From NCBI RefSeq assembly GCF_009727055.1, contig NC_052355.1, forward strand, positions 51,039,151 through 51,103,150: a stretch of DNA of 64,000 nt, given 5' to 3'. The stretch comes from Benincasa hispida. Its lineage: Eukaryota > Streptophyta > Magnoliopsida > Cucurbitales > Cucurbitaceae. The first letter of the stretch is position 1. Every line of letters begins with the position of its first letter. Shown piece after piece: positions 46,244 to 56,841 of the stretch. The notes under the pieces were generated by a model. It had not been told where the DNA came from and made no database searches. It saw only the letters and a list, made by a program, of their open reading frames with translations. Position numbers and translations under genes: made by a program.

Positions 46244-46251
46244 NNNNNNNN
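46244..46251. other. 8-N gap
   Basis: A run of eight Ns between two exact copies of a 64-bp sequence (46180-46243 and 46252-46315). Confidence 0.97.
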
Positions 46252-47545
46252 GCATAAGTCTCACGGTGTGAACTTTAAGGGAGAACGTGAGTGGAAGAAT
46301 CGATGTATCATATACATCTATTTCCTCCCACTGAGTATTTTAGAGCCTAAGGTTTCTTACTTAGGTAAATTTGACTAATTAATTTATCTAAATGATTGTT
46401 AATTTTGTCTAGCATAGCTCTTACTTTGGATAGTTGAATAATAATGATTATCATTTATTAAACACTTTAATAAACTCTAATAATTCATTGAATTCTTATA
46501 ATATATTTATCTAATTGACCTTCTAGGTCGGTTCCCAGGTAAGGGTATTCCGTTTCCCTTAGCTTAAATACCCCATCTAGACAGAACGTTCCTTAGACAA
46601 AGGTCCCTTATATATAATTATATTATAATTTAATCTTTTATTTAACTTCAATTTAATCCTAACAAATGAAATTAAAAGATTAAACCTATTTCTAATCGTA
46701 TTAATTTTTTTTATTAACATAGGTCTAATGGTGAAATCAATTTCAAACTATTTAAAATTAATTTAACCTATGTTTGCATGCAACTCTTTATTATAGATTT
46801 TAATTCTAATTTCATTTAACTTATAATAATTATAAAGTCCAATGAAACAATTAAAATTTATACATACATCTAATGACATACTTAAAAATTATAACAATTA
46901 TAATTTTACTAGAGTGGTGTCTTAATAATGTCTATACATGCTTCATGCATTCCATTTTCATTACAACATACATAATAATTATATAATAATGTAATGAAAA
47001 TTAAATAACATTCATTCATCTAAACTATATATTATAACATTTATAATATAAATGATGCATGGACATGTTATTGATGCATGTTATCATATCATATAACTAT
47101 TATATAAATGATGCATGATCATGCTTTTCATTAACTTTATCACTCTTATATTATATAATGAAACTAAATTAAACATGCATTTATAATATAACTATTATAT
47201 TAAAAATACATGAGCATGATGATAATTCATGCAACTATATAATGTAATGCAAATATTAGATATGATGTCTTAATAATGTTTATCCTAAGGTGGGGTTTTT
47301 AAATAAAACTATATGGCATCAAATATGACATATTTAATTTAATTATACATCAAATGTAAAAATTAAATTAAACATCATATTGGACCGAATTTTGGCACCT
47401 CTAAAGATTAATTAAATTAATTTAACTAATTTATGTTAATCTAATTAATTAATAAAAAACAAATGAAAACTGCTACAAAAAATGGAAGAACTGGCTCGAA
47501 CCCACAACCTCATGAATGGAACTGCCACACGCGTCTCAGCCTCGG

Positions 47546-47604
47546 AGCGTCGCGACGCTACGAAATTTTTTTTCGTTCTGCTTCGTGTCAGAGCGTCGTG
47601 ATGC
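47546..47604. repeat. GC-rich palindromes in the family-C leader
   Basis: AGCGTCGCGACGCT (47546-47559) is a perfect 14-bp palindrome. AGCGTCGTGATGCT, 33 bp downstream (about 47592-47605), is a diverged copy. They stand out in very AT-rich surroundings and recall the ACGATCG palindromes of the family-A leader. Confidence 0.6.
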
Positions 47605-48544
47605 TACATCACATAATACATTAAAGCAGCTTTGATCTTGCACTGAATTCCTCCGTTCTTCTTCTCGATCATCAGCAACTCTTGCCAAACTCGATACGTG
47701 GACTTACAGACTCGATAGTAGTAAAATAAATTGCCAAAAACAACGGGCCCCTTACAACTTTAATCAAATTAAAGCGATAATTCTAAGGTGTCAAAACTTG
47801 AAAATGCCCAATTGCAAACCACATTCAAAAAATGCAGAATCATTCCAATAAATTCATAATGCCGAACAAAAATCCCACATAAACTCTAATTTTCAAGACA
47901 AATTGAGAATAAAAATCGTACAATTTGGCTCTGTGAATCCCAAGCGGAAGCGTGTGGATGCCGAACGATTCAATTCCAATTTGAAATACAAATAGAAAAT
48001 AAAGAGAAGAACTAAATCACAGGATAAACAATCTTTAATCATCATGCTAAAAGGAGAAAAGAAAGAAATTCTACTTTCCCTTGTAGAATAAACAATCTTC
48101 ACGAATCCTCTCCCGATCTCACAAACAGTCATTTCTCGGTCTCACCACCACGAACGTACAAAACACAGCAAACCGATCCTAATGTAATTGGATCTCCTTT
48201 GGACACCACCACGATGGCTTCCTTATTATTTTCAAGGTTGAGAACCTTAGCAAAGTTGTGGGCTCGCTTTGGTTAATCTTAGGAGAAGGAAGTATATCGT
48301 TTTTTTTAGAGAAAATCACCAGATATTTTTCACGAAGAGTTTTTCCCATAGAGAAAACATAGAAGGAATAGGATGAATTTCTATCCTTATGTAAACGTGA
48401 ACCAACTTTCACTTATGAAAAGATGATTATCGAGAGATTAATGGGGGAAGTTATAGAGATAACATTCTCCCAAATTATTTAAAATTCAACAATTAAAATA
48501 ATAAAATAATAATTTGAATTTTAAATAAAATATATAATAACCAA

Positions 48545-48545
48545 N
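48545..48545. other. Single N
   Basis: One ambiguous base in AT-rich LTR sequence (ACCAANCTCTCAT). Unlike the other two N sites, no flanking duplication is seen. Confidence 0.9.
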
Positions 48546-49329
48546 CTCTCATATAACCTATAGAATTAATATGAATCACATTTATATTAATTATAACTTA
48601 TAGAATTAATATGAGTCATATTCATATTAATTATAACATATAGTTTTTTTTATATATAAATCATATTCATATAATTGATATTTTAATCATATTCAAATTT
48701 TTCTCTCTCATAAAACTTTATAATATATCATATACATTATATTAATTATATCTTATACGAATCATATTCATATAATTAATATTTGAATCATATTCAAATA
48801 TTCATTTCTCTCATTAAAACTTTATATTATAATGTATGATGTACATTATTTTAATTATATCTTATATAATTAATTCCCTTTAATTAATTTGAACAATTTA
48901 AATTAATTCAAAATTAATTCAATTCTCACTAATCCTAATGGAACTAATAAGGGGACCTTATAGACCTATAGATTGAAGCCCCTTGATTAATTAGTTAAAC
49001 TCTTTAATTAAATTAATCAACCTTCATTGACTGTCGGTCACTCCACTAAAGACTTACGACTGCACTATTCGCACTATATATATATTTCTATGTCCATTGA
49101 ATATAACCAATCAATAGTGCGTTGACCTTTCACGAATTGCTCGTAAGTACAACTAGACCAAAATTGTCGTTTTGCCCCTATAGTTACATCTAACTTCTTA
49201 AGTACTAGTGATCTCTCTAATGAATAATTAGTTATAGTCCAACTATAATTGAACCCCTCTCGGCCCAAGAGAGGGTGCAACACATTATTTAAGCATCGAA
49301 ATCAGCCTTTAAGGGAGCCATTTCTCTAC

Positions 49330-49334
49330 TTATC
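49330..49334 (+). repeat. Target-site duplication of the Athila-like insertion (left)
   Basis: TTATC, identical to 60487-60491. The uninterrupted copia LTR reads CTACTTACCCTAACAATGAG (63820 onward), so the joined flanks CTAC-TTATC-CTATCATTAAAG are colinear with it and contain a single TTATC. Confidence 0.9.
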
Positions 49335-50887
49335 TGATAACTTGTAGAAATACAAGTTATTTTGACTCTTAAGTTGGAACAACTAAGGTTTTTGATGATA
49401 AATTCTCCTCATTTTTAGAAGAAATGCATGGATTTACTCAAACATTAGCAAACTCATGTAAAAGAATGTTTATTGCCAAATACTGCGACATTATCGCGTT
49501 ATATTGCAGGATTTCAACACGAAGCTAACGCATGAGTAAGAAGTGTCGCAGGCAAAAGTTCTAACGCATGGGCCATGCGCCAGAGGGAATTCAACGCAGA
49601 GAAGATTCATTGATGCAGGCTGTTTGTGTCAAATCACCACTTACAAGTATGGGCATCTGCAATAGGCGGCGTCTGAAAAGCTTCTAAGTGTCAGGCGGCT
49701 GACCAGGGCATGGACTTTAATGCTGCCCATCAGCAAGCTGGAGATGATCAATGCCTATAAATAGATGAAATCCCTCCAGAGTTCGCAGTTCAGAAATTTC
49801 AAGTTTCTCACTCTCTGTAATAGCATAGTCATAGTTATAGATATTTAGAAGTTGTACTGTGGTGCCAAGAAGATCATAAGGGAAGAGAACCACCATCACC
49901 GCCAGTCAAGGAGCGGAGGAAGCCGAACTTGAGAAAGACACTTCGTCCGCTTCTTATACAAGTGATTGTACACAACTAGAATTGAGCCAAAGAAATACAA
50001 GAGATTGTACTCTGCGGCTTGACTCAGTTCCTTTCATCTCATTTATCGCTTTCATTTCATCTGATTAAATATTGCTTTTGTAAAGACAATCTGCTTCTTT
50101 ATAAATTCATATATTTGATCCATCACGCTTTGCCATTGTTTATTTCTTGTTTATGTTGAATGCATCTATACTTTATGCAAAACTTCATTTTAAACACTTA
50201 AGCCAACTTGATCAATTGGTAAAAGCATCCTTAGCTTAGATTATTCAAAAGATTAAATAAGCCAGCATCAAGTAGAACGCCTAGTACTTCTATAGATAGA
50301 CTGACTGGTGTTTATTGCATTCTGTGTTCGACGCATGCATCCTAGAGATAGATTTTGTATGTTATTCGCATTGAGAAGTGTCGAATAAGAGTTTAACGCA
50401 TAAACAAAGATAAGCAAATCATCCCATCTCATCCACATCACATTCTAATTTTTGTACATTCATCTTAGATCGACGCATACCACTTACATTAAAATCCATT
50501 TTCGCATGATCCATCACTCATTACTCAACTCTTTTGTATCTTCTTGCACAGGCACAACACCTTAGTGTAAATAACACATCTCTTCATACATTTAGGAAAA
50601 CTCTACATTAGCTACAACGCAAGGTCTGCGTTAACTTAACTGAATCCCTGAGTTCGACCCTGGACTTACCAGGAACCTAAATTGGATTTATACTTGGGTC
50701 TAATTTAGGAAAACTTGAACGTCAATAGAAGAAGTGTCGTGCATTCTGTTGCACATCTCTAATGCACCAACGCGTTACAAATACATAAACGCATCAAAGT
50801 ATCAACGCACCATTTATACTTGGAACTTATTTTCCCAATTTATTTTATACAATACACTCCCAACTCGAATCACGATAACAATGAACA
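49335..50887 (+). mobile_element. Athila-like 5' LTR (1553 bp)
   Basis: Starts TGATAACTTGTAGAAATACA and ends ...GATAACAATGAACA, seven bases before the primer binding site. It contains TATAAATAGATG near 49755 (a TATA-box candidate) and CTCTCTGTAATAG shortly after. No second copy exists at the right end of the element. It is rich in AACGCA words. Confidence 0.88.
49337..49360 (+). repeat. Perfect hairpin at the LTR tip
   Basis: ATAACTTGTA (49337-49346), loop GAAA, TACAAGTTAT (49351-49360): ten fully paired bases around a four-base loop, two bases from the LTR terminus. Confidence 0.85.
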
Positions 50888-50893
50888 AGTTTT

Positions 50894-50911
50894 TGGCGCC
50901 GTTGCCAGGGA
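50894..50911 (+). promoter_or_regulatory. Gypsy primer binding site
   Basis: TGGCGCCGTTGCCAGGGA, preceded by AAGTTTT. This is the primer binding site typical of Athila/Tat plant gypsy elements (tRNA-Asp type), here with one change from the usual CCGGGGA ending. Confidence 0.9.
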
Positions 50912-51009
50912 TTCAGAAACAAAACTAACCAGAAATTTCGTCTGTATCTTTTGTAGGAACACTTCAATCGAGGGAGTATTACAAGCTAAGCCTAAGCTTG
51001 TGAACATTT

Positions 51010-52939
51010 ATGAGCAAGGAGAGCACTCCTGAACTCATATACGACCCTGAGATTGAAAGGACCTTCCGACGTAGAAATTGATTTAATCTTCGTCGAAGGT
51101 TGAGGCAACAACTTCTCAGACAATAGAACAGACAACAAGCAATGGCGGACAACCAGGCAAATCAGAACTTAGCTCAGCAACTAGCTCATGCTGCGCAAAA
51201 TCCGATCCTAATGGCGAACAGTAGCACGTGTCCCATGAGGGAACTATACGTCCCCTGTACTGTATGATTTCTCTCCAGGAATCATATACCCAATGCCAGA
51301 TGGGACGAGGTTCGAGATGAAATCTGTAATGCTTCAAATACTCTAGACTGCGGGACAATTTGGGGGTGGTCGTGGAGAAGATCCTCACGCCCACATGAAG
51401 CATTTCCTGGAAACGTGTAATTCATTTGTGATTCCTGGAATTACCCCAGAGGCGATCAAGCTATCTTTGTTCCCCTATTCTTTGCGTGATAACGCAAAAC
51501 AATGGGTAAGCTCACTGGAGCTTGGTGAAATCACTACCTGGGAGAAGTTGGTGGAGAAATTTATGCAAAAATACTTCCCACCTACCACCAGCACGAGGAG
51601 GCGTTGAGAGATTATGAATTTTGAATAAGAAGAAGCTGAGACCTTAAGCGCCACATGGGAGCGTTTTAAGGGATTGGTCAAAAATTGCCCGAATCATGGA
51701 CTACCACTAGCTATCCAAATGGAGACTTTTTATGGTGGATTGAATAGAGCATCGCAGATGGCAGCCGACGCAGCGGCAGCTAATGGAATTATGGATAAAT
51801 CTTACACTATGGCAAAAGAGATATTAGACCGCATTGCTAAGCACAACATGGAATGGGTGGACGATACGTATGACGAAAAATTTGACAGGAAGAAGAGATC
51901 TCAGAATGTTAATTCTATCGATTCCAACGCAATAACCACACTTTCTGCACAAGTGGATACGATGACCAACCTTTTGCAGAACATATCGCTAGGAAACACA
52001 TCAAATCAGTAGAAGGTGAATCAGGTAGAAGCATTCAGGTAGCCCATGGTTAGCTTTGTGGGCTGTGGAGATCCTCATTCTTATGCTAAGTGCCCACAAC
52101 ACCCACAGTCAGTATGCTTCATTAAAAATAACCCATTTTCCAATACATATAATCCTGGATGGAGGAACCATCCAAAATTTTCTTGGACAGGAGAAAATCA
52201 ACAGAAGCATCACCCAGGGGCGAATCAACAGCAAAGGTAAGGACCGCCGCCTACATTTCAACCAACGCATCAGCCACACCAACAACCCTTTAATAGAAAA
52301 AGACACGTGTTGAGCTTAGAAACTCCGCTTAAGAACCTATTAAAGGAGTACACAGCCCATAATGTTGCGTTACTGAAAAGCCAGGCGTCGTCTATCAGAA
52401 ACCTAGAAATACAGGTAGGGTAGATAGCTAGTGAATTGAAGAATAGGCAGCCTGGAGTTTTGCCTAGCAACACTGAAACTCCTGGGAACAACAATGGAAA
52501 GGAGCAATGTCACGCAGTGACATTGCACAGTAGAAAAGCTCTTGTAGAAAGAAGAATGAATCCAAGAAACAATAGTCCTTCAAAAGAATGTAACACACGT
52601 TCAATGGCAGTAAAAGATCAAGAAGAAAGAATGCCTAAGACCAATAGCCATTCAGAACCAAGTACATCTAACGGGGGAAAACCTACAGTGCCGCTGAACG
52701 CACCATTCCCTAGACGATTGATGAAAAAGAATGATGAACAACAATTCAAGCGCTTTCTTGAGCTCTTGAGGCAATTACATATCAATATTCCACTTATAGA
52801 GGCCTTGGAGCAAATGCCAAAATATGTCAAATTTTTTAAGAACATTTTGACAAAGAAAAGAAGAGTCAGCGAGACGGAAGTAATCACACTAACACAGGAG
52901 TGCAGCGCGTTAGTAAGCAACAATCTACACAAGAAATAG
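51010..52939 (+). pseudogene. Athila-like gag, degenerate
   Basis: From the ATG at 51010 (MSKESTPELIYDPEIERTF), with stops within the first 40 codons and a frameshift near 51340. The retrotransposon gag domain is clear at 51380-51900: DPHAHMKHFLETCNSF, ITPEAIKLSLFPYSLRDNAK, TTWEKLVEKFMQKYFPP, SATWERFKGLVKNCPNHGLP. A zinc-knuckle-like segment follows near 52060-52110 (CGDPHSYAKCP, then NPGWRNHPKFSW). A coiled, basic linker with LIEALEQMPKYVKFFKNIL ends at the TAG 52937-52939. At least five stops or frameshifts make it non-functional. Gag and pol are normally one frame in this lineage, so that stop also uncouples pol. Confidence 0.88.
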
Positions 52940-53842
52940 AAGGATCCTGGGAGCTTCACAGTTCCTTGCTCGATAGGAGGGTTGGATGTGGGACATGTGT
53001 TGTGCGATTTGGGAGCCAACATTAATCTCATGCCACTCTTAATTTTTAAGAAACTAGGAATTGGTGAAGCACAACCTACTTCTGTTACTCTTCAACTTGC
53101 TAACAGAACAATCAAGTACCCTGAAGGAAAGATTGAAGACGTTCTGGTAAAGGCTGACAACTTCATATTCCCAGCAGATTTTATCACCTTGGACTATGAA
53201 GCAGATAGGGAGGTACCAATTATTCTTGGACGCCCCTTTCTAGCTACTGGGAAAGTTTTAATAGACGTGCATAAAGGCGAATTGACTATGCACATAGACA
53301 ATCAAAAGGTGAAGTTTAATGTGTTAAACGCATTAAAGTTCCTGGACAGTAAAGAATGTCAATTGAACAGTATAGAGTTGCCTGAAGAAGAAATGACCCA
53401 TGTGTGCAAGGTCCTCGCGTTGGAGAACATGAAAGAACCAGAGTCGCCAAGTCTGAGTGAGCGGCAGACAAAACCAACGTGTCCATCACTAGAGGAACCA
53501 CCAGAACTTGAGTTGAAACCGTTACCTAGTCACCTGAAATATGCCTTCCTTGGAACAAACAAAACTTTACCTGTCATTATTTCCACGACTCTTACTGAGC
53601 TTAACGAGTACTCTCTTTTGCAGATGCTGAAAAAGCACATGCGTGCAATAGGTTGGACACTAGCGGATATCCGTGGCATCAACCCATCTTATTGCATGCA
53701 TAAGATCAGGTTGGAAGAAGGGAAGTCGGGATCGATTGAGCCTCAAAGAAGGCTGAACCCCATAATGAAGGAGGTGGTCAAGAAAGAAATCTTAAAATGG
53801 CTGGACGTGGAAGTGATCTATCCTATATCCGAAAGTAGCTAG
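52940..53842 (+). pseudogene. Athila-like protease and start of reverse transcriptase
   Basis: The protease word LCDLGANINLMPL (D-L-G-A, normal for Athila-type proteases) is near 53000, and VPIILGRPFLATGK, the flap/C-terminal signature, near 53215. It is followed by a linker and the RT N-terminus (RRLNPIMKEVVKKEILKWLD). The frame is open from 52982 and stops at TAG 53840-53842, where related proteins have W (ESSWISPVQ against ESS-stop-ISPVQ). This is a single-base lesion by inference. Confidence 0.88.
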
Positions 53843-54528
53843 ATAAGCCCAGTCCAACGCGTTCCTAAGAAAGGGGGAACAACTGTGATAGTCAATAGCA
53901 ATAATGAACTCATTCCTTCGAGGACTTTTGTATGGACTATAGGAAGTTCAACGTGGCAACTAAGAAAGACCACTTCCACCTTCCTTTCATTGACCAAATA
54001 CTTGACAGAATTACTGGCAAATAATTTTATTGTTTCCTTGATGGATACTCTAGTTATAACCAGATTTTGATTGACCCAGAAGATCAGGAAAAGACAACAT
54101 TTACCTGTCCCTTTGGAACGTTCGCATTTAGACGCATGCCCTTTGGGCTGTGTAATGCACCTGGAACATTCCAAAGGTGTATGATGGCTATTTTCTCTGA
54201 CTTCTTGGAGAAGACTGTTGAAGTCTTCATGGACAATTTCTCAGCCTTTGAAGACTCATTCCAATCATGCTTAGATAATTTGGAGGCCGTCCTTGCTCGA
54301 TGCGAGGAAATGAACCTTGTGCTGAATTGGGAAAAATATCATTTCATGGTGACGGAAGGAATTGTTTTAGGCCACAAAGTATCTAAAGCTGGGTTGGAAG
54401 TTGATGAAGTCAAGATAGATGTCATAGCTAGACTTCCACCACCATCAAATGTTAAAGCTCTACGAAGTTTTCTAGGACATGTTGGCTTCTATCGAAGGTT
54501 CGTTAGAGGATTCTCTCAAATTGCGTGA
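53843..54528 (+). pseudogene. Athila-like reverse transcriptase core, catalytic residue altered
   Basis: PVQRVPKKGGTTVIVNSNNE is followed by two frameshifts and a small deletion in the palm region (53880-54070). An open segment then carries DPEDQEKTTFTCPFGTFAFR, MPFGLCNAPGTFQRCM and VFMDNFSAF. The (Y/F)xDD catalytic pair is FMDN (codons 54226-54237), so the second metal-binding aspartate is asparagine. The segment ends with SFLGHVGFYRRFVRGFSQIA and a TGA where the family usually continues. Confidence 0.88.
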
Positions 54529-54930
54529 CCTCTGAGCGCATTACTAGAAGTGAACCGGACCTGAATGACTCTCAGAAACATTGAAATATGCGTTGACTAC
54601 AGCTCCGGTACTAATAGCACCGAATTGGACGCATCATTTTATTCTCATGTGCGACACGAGCGATATTGTAGTGGAACAATGTTAGGGCAAAAGAAGGGAA
54701 ATTTGATACATCCCATCTCTTACGCGTCAAAGACACTGAATGACTCTCAGGAACACTACACGACCATGGAAAAAGAAATGTTGGTTGTAGTGTTTGGCAT
54801 CGAGAAGTTCAAATCTTATTTAGTTGGTGCGTTAGCCACCATTTATACAGATCACTCAGCCATAAAGTTCCTAATGAGTAAAAAGGACGTGAAGCCTAAT
54901 AAGATGAGTGCTGCTATTACAGGAATATGA
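54529..54930 (+). pseudogene. Athila-like RNase H
   Basis: MLGQKKGNLIHPISYASKTL, YTTMEKEMLVVVFGIEKFKS and YLVGALATIYTDHSAIKFLM are the conserved blocks of the gypsy RNase H. The N-terminal catalytic strand (usually xCDASDxAVGA) is garbled by a frameshift near 54640. A frameshift near 54910 separates it from the integrase frame. Confidence 0.85.
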
Positions 54931-56422
54931 CATTGATATTCAGGACAGAAAGGGAACTGAGAATCAGATGGCTGACCACCTGTCCAGGCTAGAAAATCAA
55001 GAAATGCAAGATCAAGAAAGTGAAATCAAAGACGCATTTTCTGATGAAAGCTTGTTCAGAGTTGAAGACAGGGAACCTTGGTACACAGACATAGTTAATT
55101 ACTTAACTACCAAGCAATTCCCTGGGAACTTCAACTCTCAGCAAAAGAAACGGTTAGTACATGACAACAAATTTTATTTTTGGCATGAATTGTTTCTCTA
55201 TAAACAAGGCCCAGACTTCATCATGCGTCGATGCATTCCGGAGGAAGAGACACAACACTTCTTGGCTGAGTGTCATGACTCTCCTTACGGAGAGCATTTT
55301 GGTGGGCAAAGAACCGCTGTGAAGGTCCTTCAAAGTGGATACTTCTGGCCCACCCTCTTTAAAGACGCGAGGGAGTTTGTTCGTAAATGTGACCCCTGCC
55401 AACGTACCGAGAATATTTCATCAAGGGACGCAATGCCCTTGAACAATATTCTTGAAGTTGAATTATTTGATGTTTGGGGCATTGATTTGATGGGACCTTT
55501 TCCCCTGTCCTGCGTCCAACGGTATATCCTACTTGTAGTAGACTATGTATCAAAGTGGGTAAAAGCAGTAGCTTGTACCAGAAATGATGCGTCCACTGTT
55601 TCCAAGTTTCTTACCAGGAATATTTTCACACACTTTGGAACGCCAAGAGCCCTGATAAGTGACGAAGGTACGCATTTCATTAATCGCATCATTTCTAAAT
55701 TACTTGCCAAATATAATGTTAGGAAAAAAATTGCTACCACCTACCACCCACAAACGAATGGTCAAGCTGAGGTATCCAATCAGGAAATAAAATCTATCCT
55801 GGAGAAAGTTGTCAATGCATCGCGGAAAGACTGGGCACAGAGGTTGGATGAAGCACTCTAGGCCTACAGGACTGCCTACAAGACCCCCATAGGTATGTCT
55901 CCATACTCTTTAGTATTTGGAAAAGCTTGTCACTTACCCCTAGAGTTGGAGCACAAGGCTTTTTTGGCAGTAAAGAAGCTAAATTTGAACTTGGACGCCG
56001 CAAGTGCTCAACGCAAACTTCAGCTCAATGAGCTTGAGGAGTGGCAATTGAACGCATACGAGAACAACAAGCTCTACAAGGAGAAGACAAAGCGTTGGCA
56101 TGACCAATGCAACAGTAAGAAAGAGTTTTGTTGTTTGGCGAAAAAGTTCGGTGGTCAGGACCATTCATCATTAAAAACAGTCTTTCCCCATGGAGCAGTA
56201 GAAATTAACACGGAGGATGGCACCAATGTGTTCAAAGTAAATGGCCAAAGAGTGAAGCCAACTTTGAAAGATGGCATAAAACGTCAAAATTCATCTCTCG
56301 CACTCGTAAAGCCAACTGAGGCCCGTGTCGAAGCATCTCTGCGTTCGAATCGACATATATTCCGGGGATGCTTTCTCTTTCCTTGTTCTTTTTTCATTAT
56401 GTATTTTACCAATGCGTTTTGA
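54908..56422 (+). pseudogene. Athila-like integrase
   Basis: The frame opens with LLLQEYDIDIQDRKGTENQM and ADHLSRLE (end of RNase H). The HHCC zinc domain follows (HDSPYGEHFGGQ, then CDPCQR near 55390), and then the core with catalytic D (GIDLMGPF near 55480), D (ISDEGTHF near 55660) and E (NGQAEVSNQEIKSILEK near 55760). A single stop (TAG 55859-55861, [18 protein letters not shown] in relatives) interrupts it. The C-terminal part continues in the same region as [20 protein letters not shown] and [11 protein letters not shown] to TGA 56420-56422. It is the best preserved part of the element. Confidence 0.9.
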
Positions 56423-56841
56423 GTTGTTGTTTGTTTGTTTTTGCGTTTTAAGATTGATTATTCATTGTTATTGCCTTCATAGTTGAGATTTACTTTTTTT
56501 AAAAAAAAAATGTGTATAATCGGGATTGGATAACGGACGTGTTAGACTTAAGTCTAACGCATGGCCTCAGTCTAAAGGACGCATCTTCGAAAATGTAAAG
56601 CACTCGAGGTGCTTGAAAACCCAAGAACGTCCCTTCGACTGCGTATTAAATGCAAACGTCATGCATCACCTGATGTCACCCCACTCTCTCTCTCCAGCTA
56701 TAAAAAAAATTAAAAACCCTTCGTTTTCTTTTTCTTCCTCATTTACCCTCGAGCCCTCTGTGAAAAGAAAAAGAAAAAAAAAAGCCCTAGCCCTCTCGTT
56801 TTCCCTCACCGCCATTCTGCTCAGACATCTCTCCGGCCACA

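Larger units (their letters stand above)
45601..47930 (-). mobile_element. Family-C copia leader (second unit)
   Basis: Leader upstream of the gag fragment, minus orientation. At 45850-46200 it contains the conserved leader repeat (minus strand TTCACACCGTGAGACTTATG, GGTCAATATCAAGGTGAA). It also holds a long AT-rich stretch (46600-47460). No coding sequence. At about 47930 it meets the LTR end, where CACAGAGCCAAATTG replaces the expected primer-binding-site text; most of the primer binding site has been lost in a short deletion. Confidence 0.65.
47935..49334 (-). mobile_element. Family-C copia LTR, 3' portion (left of the gypsy insertion)
   Basis: Together with 60487-61151 it forms one LTR of about 2.06 kb, split by the Athila-like element. 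In the minus direction it ends ...ACGCTTCCGCTTGGGATTCAC at about 47935. It includes the AT-rich U3-like block near 48480-48920 and the words AGATATATTTCTGTGTCCAT-like and CTCTACTTATC at the insertion point. A lone N lies at 48545. It is the 3' LTR of the pol remnant at 61278-62433, and the leader on its left makes it also a 5' LTR. Confidence 0.8.

Noticed and set aside
48545..48545. Third possible contig-overlap artefact
   Set aside because: No duplicated sequence is visible on the two sides of this single N.
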